Assembly: GCA_036939975.1 (NCBI GenBank)
Contig: JALLPB010000921.1
Location: 1-16,490, forward strand
From: Cyclostephanos tholiformis
Lineage: Eukaryota > Bacillariophyta > Thalassiosirophyceae > Thalassiosirales > Thalassiosiraceae
Reading direction: 5' to 3'
DNA length: 16,490 bases
The notes beneath the pieces are model-generated. The model was not told the DNA's origin. It did no database searches and saw only the letters and a list, made by a program, of their open reading frames with translations. Position numbers and translations under genes: made by a program. Positions 1-7,086 of this stretch are shown piece after piece (the first letter of the stretch is position 1; each line of letters starts with the position of its first letter).

Positions 1-174
1 TTTCTCCATTGAGTTACACCCAATGATGAGGTCAAACACTGGCTTACTCATCTTTCAGTCATATTTGAACACATCAGGTTCCGCTAGGAACTCTTTGCTA
101 TTGCTGTATTCAAAACACCTAATCGAGAGCTTGCTCCTTCCTTTTGTGAGGTTTGTGACGGTGGGCATGCCCAT
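1..174 (-). pseudogene. Retropepsin-like protease C-terminal fragment (LTR element pol)
   Basis: On the complement, one frame from about 174 down to 2 reads KGRSKLSIRCFEYSNSKEF, then LAEPDVFKYD, a TGA stop (55-57), then KMSKPVFDLIIGCNSMEK. This resembles the strand and flap-to-C-terminus region of retroelement aspartic proteases, where an 'xYDLIxGxxxM' segment precedes the linker to RT. The catalytic Asp-Thr/Ser-Gly triad is not visible upstream; that part (about 175-240) is out of frame and partly replaced by a G/C homopolymer-rich stretch. The nonsense codon sits where an acidic residue would be expected. The fragment continues past the left edge. Confidence 0.5.
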
Positions 175-344
175 ACTTGGCAATAGCCACTACTGCCGTC
201 ACTTTCCCCCCTTTTTGTTTGAAGGGGGGGAGTGTTCGATTTTCATGTGATTGGGTTTGCTAGTACTAGTAATTTTACAAGCTACGATGGTTTTATTTGA
301 ACTAGAGGGAGTAACATATATATCTAATTTAGATTTTTTGTTGC

Positions 345-970
345 TATGGGATCCTACACTACTACCGTACCCCTTATCCTATTCTGAGTCAGAATCACTA
401 GAGTTGCTCTATTCCTGGTGATGTTTCTTCTTTCGCAAGCTTTCCTGGTTCTTTTTGACAGCTTTCTTGAGTTTTGAGAAGCATTCCATGAATTGCACAA
501 AGGAATTAGAATGGTCTTTCTTACCATTGCCATTGTGCTTCTGTCCAATGGTTACTTTTTTGCGGAAACCATTCTTAAGGGTTCTGTCTTCTCATACTTA
601 TGACACTCACTGATATTATGGTTTGTGTGTGCGCCCCCGTAATTCTAGCACAGCGTGCAGCTTTTCTCAACTTTTGCCTTTTTGGGAATGCAAAATTCAT
701 TGGAATTAGTACCCTTTCATTTACCTTTTCCGGTGACTTTCTCAGTACTTTCACATGAATGAGAAAGGCCTCTTGGGTCCCGGTGTCCCAGATGGGTACA
801 CTAAACTTGGTCTTCTCAGGGAGTTTGATCTTGTAAGAAAAATCTTTCCCCTTCATGATTGCTTCTTGGACCTCATCTACCACAGGTACATAGGGGATAG
901 GAGTACATTTCTTCCTGTTCCCTTTCTCGCACTTTTGGTTCTTGAGGCCTTTGGGGACTGCCTTGCTCAT
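345..970 (-). pseudogene. gag-like pseudogene of an LTR retrotransposon, internally deleted
   Basis: The start ATG is at 968-970 (complement). The first ~85 codons (to about 715) read as a clean gag N-terminus containing PYVPVVDEVQEAIMKGKDF, KIKLPEKTKFSVPIWDTGT and EAFLIHVKV, a pattern I associate with diatom LTR-element Gag. The frame then changes. The next recognisable block (about 590-686) reads KVEKSCTLC, stop, NYGGAHTNHNISECHKYEK, which is a Cys-Cys-His-Cys arrangement like a Gag zinc knuckle. A further stop (552-554) and a one-base frame change lead to a basic Lys-rich segment (HSNSFVQFMECFSKLKKAV) and an acidic SNSSDSDSE stretch, each closed by TAG codons. The capsid core expected between the N-terminus and the knuckle is absent, so an internal deletion near 690-720 is inferred. 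No function remains. Confidence 0.65.
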
Positions 971-972
971 AC

Positions 973-1202
973 TCAGATGTGTATGTCATTCAGTCTCCCT
1001 CCCCCATCAATGAGATCTATGTCGTTGCGCTTGTTGAACTCCCATGCACTGGGGGGATAATTCTCAACTGTCATTTCCTCTGGATCGCTCCACATCAGGA
1101 TGCGCATCATGCCGCCATGCGGCACCTACTGCCTTTGATTGATTACACCTATCTGATCAAGGGCAGTGGTGCTTGGGCATTTGCCATGCATGTTGGGCAT
1201 GA
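973..1202 (-). pseudogene. Broken unassigned coding-like fragment upstream of gag
   Basis: On the complement, a frame beginning at an ATG near 1190 reads MPNMHGKCPSTTALDQIGV then INQRQ, a TAG stop (1126-1128), and then about 50 codons including VPHGGMMRILMWSDPEEM, TVENYPPSAWEFNKRNDIDL and IDGGGRLNDIHI, ending in TGA at 973-975. The stop lies 3 bp before the gag ATG. The second part looks like real protein (mixed hydrophobic and charged, few low-complexity runs) and sits head-to-tail with gag. It could be a leader ORF of the LTR element or an unrelated gene fragment. I do not recognise a family. Confidence 0.3.
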
Positions 1203-1752
1203 AATAAATGTAAATTTATCCGCCCATGCCTATGCATATTGTCCACGATTTCTTGCCCCTCTTCCCCATCCCCATTCAATTAAAATCAATATTGTTGGAT
1301 TTGTCATCCTGAGGGACATCGTCCCCTGGTAGTGACATCTTTCGTATTGCAGGTAATCGTCATTCCATCCCGATAAATGCCAAGTGTGTTAGGGCAATGA
1401 TGATGATAATGATCGCCATTATCGTGACAAGCAATTCTTGTCCAATTCAAGTATGCTTGCTATGTTGCCACAACAATTCCCTCACCGCCTTGTGCTGCCT
1501 GCGGCAGTCCATCGTACAGTAAAGTGGCTGTGGCAGGGGGTGCTGTCGGCAGAGCAGTGGCTATCAAAGGGGACATTGGGGGGTCAAAAGGGTGCAACGT
1601 GTCAAATGGCAGCACCTCCCAATCAATGGGGGCAGTGGTAGAGGGCTGCCTTGGTAGCATAGAATTGTATTGTGGAGTCTAAGGGTGAGATCACAATTGC
1701 ACCTCATAATATTATGTGGAGTATGATACTAGTTAGCAAAAGAAAATCACCT
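1203..1752. other. Non-coding stretch, no assignable feature
   Basis: This stretch holds short open frames on both strands at 1438-1660. One minus-strand reading is Pro/Thr/Ala-rich (PSTTAPIDWEVLPFD) but lacks context, start or homology I can name. It may be further debris of the relics on either side. Confidence 0.4.
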
Positions 1753-2010
1753 CTGTTTTTTCCCCTTGCCAAACACACGCCACACACATAGATAGTAGCT
1801 CCCACACTAGAAAAGGTGTCTTTTACCCTCGCCAAACACACACCACACACATAGATAGTAGTTCCCACAATAGGAAAGGTGTCTTTTCCCCTTGCCAAAT
1901 ACATGCCATACACATAGTAGCTCCCACACAAGGAAAAGTTTCTTTTCCCCTCGCCAATACAAGCCACACACATAGTAGCTCCCGCACGATCTTTTCTCAC
2001 ACACACCTCC
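1753..2010. repeat. Degenerate ~60-bp minisatellite, about four copies
   Basis: A unit of about 63 bp recurs in tandem. Each copy contains a C/T-rich block (TTTTCCCCTTGCCAAA), a CA-rich block (CCACACACATAG) and a TAGCTCCCACA block followed by GGAAA(A)G. The CATAG anchors lie at 1787, 1850, 1913 and 1971, and the CTCCC/TTCCC anchors at 1799, 1862, 1921 and 1979, giving spacings of 63, 59-63 and 58 bp. The shortening comes from loss of a 4-bp GATA-type step in copies 3 and 4 plus single-base changes. Because the period is not a multiple of three throughout, a minus-strand frame across it (1704-2060) is best read as repeat-driven rather than as a gene. Confidence 0.85.
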
Positions 2011-2056
2011 TTATCATATTCTCCTCCAGCTAGTTGAAAGGCTCCATGCCATCTTC

Positions 2057-2653
2057 TCATGGGAAGTTAATGAGCAGGCCATAGTTAAGGCCCACGAACA
2101 ATCCATTGTCCGAACCTGCGACCACGTCCCAAAAAGGATTCTCGTGCCACCTAAAGAATCGAATAAGATCCTTGCCACGCAGGTACCTCAGTGCCTCCAA
2201 GGCTACTTGTTTAAAGTTCAGCCTTTGCAGTGACGTGAGTGGCAGAAAAAAGCCACATGCTGGATCGGTGTGGCTAGCTGTGAGGTCTATAGTGATTGTG
2301 CTCTCCTGAGGCACTTTCTTGTGTGGACCCTTGGTGGCAATTTTGTACTTGCCCTTTGAGTGTAAGAGTGCAAGGAGCAACAAATACTGCTCATCAAAAC
2401 AATGGTTCTTACCATCATCTTTCTCGGCTCCCAAATAGCTAGAGCCAAAGATTTTGCAAATCCACCTCTCTGCGACCCAAATCAATAGCCACGCCGAAAG
2501 CAAAATCCATGCTATGTTTTCAAGAAAGCACGCGATGTCTTAAATGATTCCATTGAGACTTGGAATTCCTTGATATTCTTGGTGAGCTTTGTACTTTCGT
2601 TAATTGACCTTCATTTCGTCAAGTGCAATGTCCTCTGTGATGATACTGGCCAT
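2057..2653 (-). pseudogene. Unassigned pseudogene with a hydrophobic segment and a protein-like C-terminal half
   Basis: From ATG 2651-2653 (complement) the reading is MASIITEDIALDEMKVN, then TAA. A neighbouring frame continues plausibly (ESTKLTKNIKEFQVSMESF, TSRAFLKT). The first frame resumes after a TAA at 2540-2542 with DIACFLENIAWILLSAWLLI, a likely membrane segment. It then stays open for over 150 codons to a TGA at 2057-2059, through LTSLQRLNFKQVALEALRYL and RFFRWHENPFWDVVAGSDNG. The 3' part has normal protein composition. The switch of frame, two stops and the absence of an ATG for the long open part point to a decayed gene. I recognise no family. It lies between the minisatellite and the first intact gene, on the same strand as the LTR relic, so it may be mobile-element cargo. 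Confidence 0.45.
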
Positions 2654-3459
2654 ATACTACCATTGATGTAACGAGGGATTGGCACTATCCACAGCGAGGA
2701 AGGACGCAATACAGCCATGGCCATTATTTTTTATTCCCCTACAACACAAGAAAAAAAATCGTCGTTGTCATTGTTGTCATGGAATATTTTAAATTCAATT
2801 CACGGATTGTTCTGTCCCGATCGCCATGGCATCCATCGTCATATGCACCGTCGTAACAGTCGCTGTCGTCAACGACGACCACCCGCATCGCCCAACGGTT
2901 TGTCATCAGTCGTAGGACGCGCCTCTCGATCGACGCCGGGGTCAATCGTCATCGTCCATAATATCGTCGGACGACAATGAGGGGGGCGATGGGTTATGCC
3001 TATGACCTCGCGTGGCGAGGTGGGACTCCTCCCAAATCTTAACATCATAATAATAGTGGCTCCAACGTACATTAATATATATTTCAACGTAGGAATGTGT
3101 ATGATGGATTTTTTCTCTGTTCTGTTCGTTCGCCCTTTCACGTGAAAATAGAGCGACATCAGCGGACCGACCGTGGAGCAAAAAATAATATCATCGATCA
3201 TCGACTATCTCCAACCGAAATGCATCGCTCTCTTCATTGAATCGCATACACATGGCAAGCAACGAAAGTCCAAACGCGGTTAGGTAGTGTGCCATCATCA
3301 GACGATTCGAGTAGCCTTGCTGTGAGCTGTGTACGCATCCTTCACCGAAGCGGAATATTGGCGAAAACCTGCATCTCTCTCTAAACACCAACCTCTTTGG
3401 TGCGACTCGATCGTCTATCGCTTAACCAAGCTTCTCTCTGAAGACTATCACTGGCATCT
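2654..3459 (+). promoter_or_regulatory. Upstream region / probable promoter and 5' UTR of the Myb/SANT membrane-protein gene
   Basis: No convincing coding sequence is seen in about 800 bp. The area is rich in CGTC/GTCGTT steps (2760-2960) and contains an AT-rich stretch with AATATATATTT near 3073-3083. An in-frame TGA at 3439-3441 closes the frame just before the ATG at 3460, so 3442-3459 is 5' UTR unless an intron intervenes. Core promoter elements cannot be assigned. Confidence 0.3.
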
Positions 3460-5610
3460 ATGTCTTGCACCCCCGACTCCCGTTCTCGGTCACTCTCACC
3501 AAGCGACGAAAGTCGATTCGTCCCTCATTCTTCAGTCGTCGGAGCTTCTGCCGTTATGGAGCGGCATTTCGCGCCCACCAGTGAAGAAGGGAAAGTTCAT
3601 CGTGAAGACGAGGCCGGTGCTGCATTTGCCGATGTCACCACACAAGACTTCGGTGTCGAACCTCATCCTGACGCAGATGACGGAAAGAGCGTTGGTCTCT
3701 TGGGGACAACGATTTGTTTCACGCCAGAGCATTCTCCACTCTCATCGCCTAATCTGGAGGGAGTACGAGGCGAGTTGTCTAACATAGGCTCCCTAAGTGA
3801 AAGCATCGACTACATTGGCGATTTGCTTGCGTATGCCAGTGGTAGCGGTACGGATGGCGCATCAAGTAAATTGAGATCCTCTGCAATGCAAATTGCATCC
3901 AGTCTGGATGGTCGAAGCACTTCAGATTACGAGATGTTGGATGGTATTTCTTCCAAAGGAACCTTGGAAGTCGAAGATTTGAGTGTAGATGAAGAAAGCA
4001 TTCGCGAAGAAAACTTTGGATCGCCTATCGCCGATAAGACGGAAAGCCCACTCGAGATGTTCGGGACATTACCGGGCGGAGAACACCAGGATGAAACTCT
4101 GATCTTAGACGATATCAGAGCGGGCCGAGAACCGTCGGAGAATGGCAACTCTCCTGTTAGCTCGCACAACTTCGATGATCACGCACTGACTCCATTCTGT
4201 AAACTACTCAAATTTTGGGAAGGCAGGTCTTCCTTTACGAATATGGTGATGGGGCAAACTATCGGAACTGAGACTACACAAGTTGCGAATTCGGAGGAAT
4301 CTACATCCGAAAGGGGTACACTGCTATCAGATACACTTGTCGATGAAAGTGTAAGCTCTGCGTTCGCGAAAGTGAATGGGGCCCTTATTTTGATTGGAGC
4401 TTCTATATTATCATTCATAGCATCTGCGAGTGCTCTCGTCAGGATTGTTCTGGGTGGATCTATCGTTTATATTCTCAACATCGCCAAGACAACATTCGGA
4501 CAGATTTGGCTCCGTAACATGACAGGAGGAACAAGAACAGAAAATATCACCGAAGCAGACTCTCCGCAGGACGAGGTCAACAAGGCTGCAATCAACGCTG
4601 AGAATTCACCTGGTCTGGCTAGGACCAACTTATCGAAGTTATTCTTTCTCGAGGCATTGAAGGAGACTACGTTTGCAAGAACGTTGGTGGAGTCCGTTCG
4701 TCGATCTGAGTCAGAAGAACACGAGCGAAGCAGCATCGATTACAACGTTGCCATATTAGACCAAAGAGAGACGGCGATCTTGAAGACAATCAACGACGAG
4801 GTCACCGCTGGGATCGTTACCAAATGCAGACGGGTTATACCTAGCCTGAACTTTGAGGCAAGCGGATTTGCTATAGCCGCATCGAGTTCAATTATCACAT
4901 GCATGACTCTTCAATATGTTGTTGATTTGCTCTGTAAGAGCATGGAAATCCCAAGCTTTGAAGAATATAATCTCTATTGTGTGTGTACGAATAAATCAAG
5001 CTTCGTCTCAATCCCTTTCTGGGAGTTAGTTCTTTCACCAATTTTTGTCGAAGAAGAATATCATGTCTTCAATGATGCCTCTGATGAAATGATGCCACGG
5101 TCTTGCCTATCCACCATTGTCATCGTGTCAATCACGACGTTGTTGTTTTATGCATTCCTTTTCATGTCCGCGACTGCGTTCCCCACGACCAAACCCAAGG
5201 CAGTAGATAAGGTCCTCACCGGTATCTGGTCTGAAGAGGAGCACAGACAATTTCTCGAAGGATACAATGTGCACGGCAGCCACTGGAAGTTAGTGAGTGC
5301 ATTCGTTCCTACCCGCAATCATGCTCAAGTTAGGACCCATGGTAGTTACTGGCTCAAGGTTCACTCTCCAGTGAGAATGAAGAAGACGAGGAAGCAGGAT
5401 CCAATCTTTGGCAGTTCAAGCCCAGCTTCATCGTCTAAGAGCACTCCAAGGAGGTCAAACCAGATCAAGGTGACACCGAAGGGAATTTTGCGTGATAAAA
5501 ACCAAAATCAGACGCACAACTATGCAACTCCGAAGAACGAGAGATATACTGCGAATATGCACGGCTACAAATCTGATCCTACCAAGCGAGTGAATTTTGT
5601 AGCGCCTTAG
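3460..5610 (+). CDS. 716-aa membrane protein with C-terminal Myb/SANT domain and PP1-docking-like tail
   Basis: A single uninterrupted frame with ATG at 3460, preceded by an in-frame TGA at 3439-3441. Residues 1-300 are acidic and Ser/Thr-rich, probably disordered. Hydrophobic segments lie at about 307-341 (one long or two short spans), 468-491 and 549-572. Residues 588-636 form a Myb/SANT-like helix-turn-helix: W590 and W609 are spaced as in Myb repeats, and NHAQVRTHGSYW (620-631) aligns with the SHAQKYF-class third helix but lacks its QKYF. The tail (637-716) is basic with several Thr-Pro sites. It contains GILR (675-678) and KRVNF (709-713), matching the SILK and RVxF consensus motifs of protein phosphatase 1 partners, in the usual order. 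Inferred role: a nuclear-envelope/ER-anchored DNA- or chromatin-binding protein, or a membrane-tethered transcription factor released by proteolysis. The Myb call is firm; the topology and PP1 link are inference. Confidence 0.85.
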   Translation: MSCTPDSRSRSLSPSDESRFVPHSSVVGASAVMERHFAPTSEEGKVHREDEAGAAFADVTTQDFGVEPHPDADDGKSVGLLGTTICFTPEHSPLSSPNLEGVRGELSNIGSLSESIDYIGDLLAYASGSGTDGASSKLRSSAMQIASSLDGRSTSDYEMLDGISSKGTLEVEDLSVDEESIREENFGSPIADKTESPLEMFGTLPGGEHQDETLILDDIRAGREPSENGNSPVSSHNFDDHALTPFCKLLKFWEGRSSFTNMVMGQTIGTETTQVANSEESTSERGTLLSDTLVDESVSSAFAKVNGALILIGASILSFIASASALVRIVLGGSIVYILNIAKTTFGQIWLRNMTGGTRTENITEADSPQDEVNKAAINAENSPGLARTNLSKLFFLEALKETTFARTLVESVRRSESEEHERSSIDYNVAILDQRETAILKTINDEVTAGIVTKCRRVIPSLNFEASGFAIAASSSIITCMTLQYVVDLLCKSMEIPSFEEYNLYCVCTNKSSFVSIPFWELVLSPIFVEEEYHVFNDASDEMMPRSCLSTIVIVSITTLLFYAFLFMSATAFPTTKPKAVDKVLTGIWSEEEHRQFLEGYNVHGSHWKLVSAFVPTRNHAQVRTHGSYWLKVHSPVRMKKTRKQDPIFGSSSPASSSKSTPRRSNQIKVTPKGILRDKNQNQTHNYATPKNERYTANMHGYKSDPTKRVNFVAP

Positions 5611-5758
5611 AGTACTTGTAGGAATTCTGCAAAGAGGAGATGCTTGTCTTATTATTTGTATTGCTTCCTGAACGTCAATCGTTTCTATCAAGAGGAGATC
5701 ATTTTGGTGTTATTTTTAGACTAATTTTAAGCGCACGCGCAAGAGTTGTAGTCGTTAA
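5611..5758. terminator. Shared 3' intergenic region between convergent genes
   Basis: The 148 bp separate the stop of the plus-strand Myb/SANT gene from the stop of the minus-strand DUF1499-like gene, so both transcripts end here and their 3' UTRs probably overlap. It contains AT-rich tracts (for example TTATTTTTAGACTAATTTTA around 5708-5729) but no canonical AATAAA that I can pin to either gene. Confidence 0.3.
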
Positions 5759-6844
5759 TCAAATTCGATTGGAACCTTCCTGCTTCATACCCATTTCATC
5801 CCATCCCAGCGCATCTCGTATTTTTTCTAACCGAGCCAGGTTGCTATTCTTATCACTAAAATTCAGTTATGAGAAAGTTGTATCAATGGACCAATCACAT
5901 GCAAGAGAGGGACGAACGAAGCAAAATTCGGCCTGTAAAAGAAAGGTGCAAAGTAGGAACGTACCTGACTGGCTGGGTTAATGGATATACAAATACTGAA
6001 CTCCTAGAAACGCTTCTATACAACACCAAGTTGTCTTCCGGGCGAAGTAAGAACTCAATATCATCGAAGGTCGTGCCGGGAGGGTACTCCGTTGGCGTCA
6101 CCGCGTGCAGGTCTGTTAGGTTTCGGTGATATCCGTAGGATGTGAATTGCGGTTTCTCTTCATACAAAAGAGAATTGGCAAAATACAGAAAGAACGACAT
6201 CGGCATACGTGGAACTTACAATCGTCCGTCAATTCGACGATTTCAATCTTGTCGTTAACACCCCTAACGGCATTCACCAAACTCCTCCATGCGATCTTCG
6301 GGTCGTTCGTTTCGGTCAGGTACGTCCAGGGCGGGGAGAACCTCGACGGATTCCTAACCGCGCTGGTGCTGACCCCGTTGGCAGTCGCGGACACGCCCGA
6401 GAGCCTACCGTCGGGATTGTTACCACGCGTCTCGCCGACGCATTCGACTATCGTTCGAGTCGGATTGGAATCGGTATTGCATCCCCTACGTCCCGCGGAG
6501 GTGGCGGCCTGATTCGTCGGCACCTCTTTATAAACGACGGCGGCGGAGACTGAGACGGGTAGGACCGGTCCGATGAGCGATAATACCGAGAGAGCTCGGA
6601 GGAAATGTCGACGTCGATGACGATCGTCGTCGTCGTCGTCGTCGTCGTCGATGACGCCGTTCCTCCCCCGAAACGAGTGATGGCACGACGACGCCGAGTT
6701 ACGACGCGACGATGGAGGAGGGGGAGCGTCGCGATTGCCGACGTGATAATGACCAGGATGTGAGGGAAGGAAAGTCGCGGGAAGAGCGGACGGTGCGAAT
6801 GACGATGCTACTACTAGCGTCGCCGCTGATATTGGCGCCTTCAT
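5759..6844 (-). CDS. Plastid (thylakoid-lumen) DUF1499-family protein, three exons
   Basis: I read this as complement(join(5759..5855,5965..6112,6220..6844)), 290 codons including TGA. Intron 1 (6113-6219, 107 bp) has donor GTAAGT and acceptor CTAACAG; splicing joins GAT T|AC CTG CAC, restoring [20 protein letters not shown]. Intron 2 (5856-5964, 109 bp) has donor CAG|GTACGT and acceptor TTTTAG; splicing gives [20 protein letters not shown]. The N-terminus has a signal peptide ending in ASSFAPSA (13-20), close to the diatom ASAFAP motif. An Arg/Ser transit region follows, then RRHFLR (78-83) before a hydrophobic stretch ending VSVSA, like a Tat-type lumen signal. The mature part (~130-285) matches DUF1499 as I know it: an SPPWTY segment, [19 protein letters not shown] and a final [11 protein letters not shown]. 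The biochemical role of DUF1499 proteins is not established. Oddity: nine consecutive Asp (66-74) within the transit region. Confidence 0.85.
5856..5964 (-). other. Intron 2 of the DUF1499-like gene (109 bp)
   Basis: The donor GTACGT begins at 5964 and the acceptor GAATTTTAG ends at 5856 on the complement. An alternative acceptor (TTTTACAG, about 5932-5939) would end translation soon after in a sequence unlike the family ([10 protein letters not shown]). Using the TTTTAG acceptor restores the DUF1499-like C-terminus with the conserved NxxRLEKIR segment, so it is preferred. Phase 2. Confidence 0.8.
6113..6219 (-). other. Intron 1 of the DUF1499-like gene (107 bp)
   Basis: The donor GTAAGT begins at 6219 and the acceptor CCTAACAG ends at 6113 on the complement. 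CTAAC next to the AG may double as the branch-site sequence. Retaining the intron would give a Cys-rich, family-unlike reading that misses the expected DDYLHA; removing it restores it. Phase 1. Confidence 0.85.
6624..6650. repeat. (TCG)9 trinucleotide microsatellite inside exon 1
   Basis: Nine perfect TCG units on the plus strand; on the coding (minus) strand they read as GAC codons forming most of the nine-Asp run in the plastid presequence of the DUF1499-like protein. Pure codon identity suggests slippage-driven length variation. Confidence 0.95.
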
Positions 6845-7086
6845 GATGACGACGTTTGCTTAATGGAGGTTTGGGTATTGTAATGTATAAGGATAGAAAA
6901 GCTAGGTAGCGAGTTGTGACCCATGAAATGGCGGGGAATCTCCCGCCCTTATTTCTTCTTGTGAGGTCGGATCGGATCGGATCGGATCGGATCGGGAGCT
7001 CACTTTAAAACTTCTTCTCTCTCACCCTGCCTGATGGCAGGAGAGATAGGAGCCGATTGAAGTGACCCTCGACCCCAATAAAGACA
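6845..7086. promoter_or_regulatory. Divergent (bidirectional) promoter region
   Basis: Only 242 bp separate the ATG of the minus-strand DUF1499-like gene (6842-6844) from the ATG of the plus-strand gene at 7087, so both promoters and 5' UTRs must lie here or overlap the coding ends. The region includes an AT-rich stretch (TTGTAATGTATAAGGATAG, about 6878-6896) and a TCGGA tandem repeat (6967-6996). No defined TATA or Inr element is claimed. Confidence 0.5.
6967..6996. repeat. Pentanucleotide tandem repeat, (TCGGA)5 plus TCGGG
   Basis: Five perfect TCGGA units and one TCGGG unit in tandem, in the divergent intergenic region about 90 bp upstream of the plus-strand ATG at 7087. Each junction creates GGATC/GATCG sites. 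It could be a simple slippage product or clustered factor-binding sites; sequence alone does not decide. Confidence 0.95.

Larger units (their letters stand above)
1..975 (-). mobile_element. Decayed LTR retrotransposon, gag-protease part, truncated by left window edge
   Basis: Read right to left, the minus strand carries first a gag-like start, then a zinc-knuckle-like Cys/His segment, then an acidic serine-rich linker, and finally a segment like the C-terminal half of a retropepsin-type protease leading towards RT. The order gag, knuckle, protease is that of an LTR retroelement polyprotein. Every segment is interrupted: in-frame stops at 645-647, 552-554, 409-411, 379-381 and 55-57 (all complement), plus at least two frame changes. 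No LTR, primer-binding site or RT is inside the window; pol would lie to the left of position 1. The element is a relic and cannot encode a functional polyprotein. Assignment to an LTR element rests on my memory of similar diatom gag/protease sequences; Ty3-like versus Ty1-like cannot be decided here. Confidence 0.7.

Noticed and set aside
1753..2010. CRISPR-like appearance of direct repeats
   Set aside because: The whole ~63-bp unit is repeated, with no unique spacers, and the context is eukaryotic retroelement debris.
1704..2060. 118-codon minus-strand ORF with repeated Cys-containing peptides
   Set aside because: It exactly covers the minisatellite; repeat spacing is not a constant multiple of three and the peptide repeats drift between frames, so the opening is a by-product of the repeat.
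3329..3787. 152-codon plus-strand ORF overlapping the 5' end of the Myb/SANT gene
   Set aside because: It runs in another frame through the coding region, shows no protein-like segments and is explained as a shadow of the 3460-5610 gene.
5895..6206. Separate 103-codon minus-strand gene
   Set aside because: Its conserved part is exon 2 of the DUF1499-like gene; its start and end lie in introns 1 and 2.
6126..6553. Plus-strand ORFs of 128 and 114 codons across the DUF1499-like gene
   Set aside because: They are antisense to exon 1 and an intron whose minus-strand reading is strongly supported by splice sites and family-like sequence.
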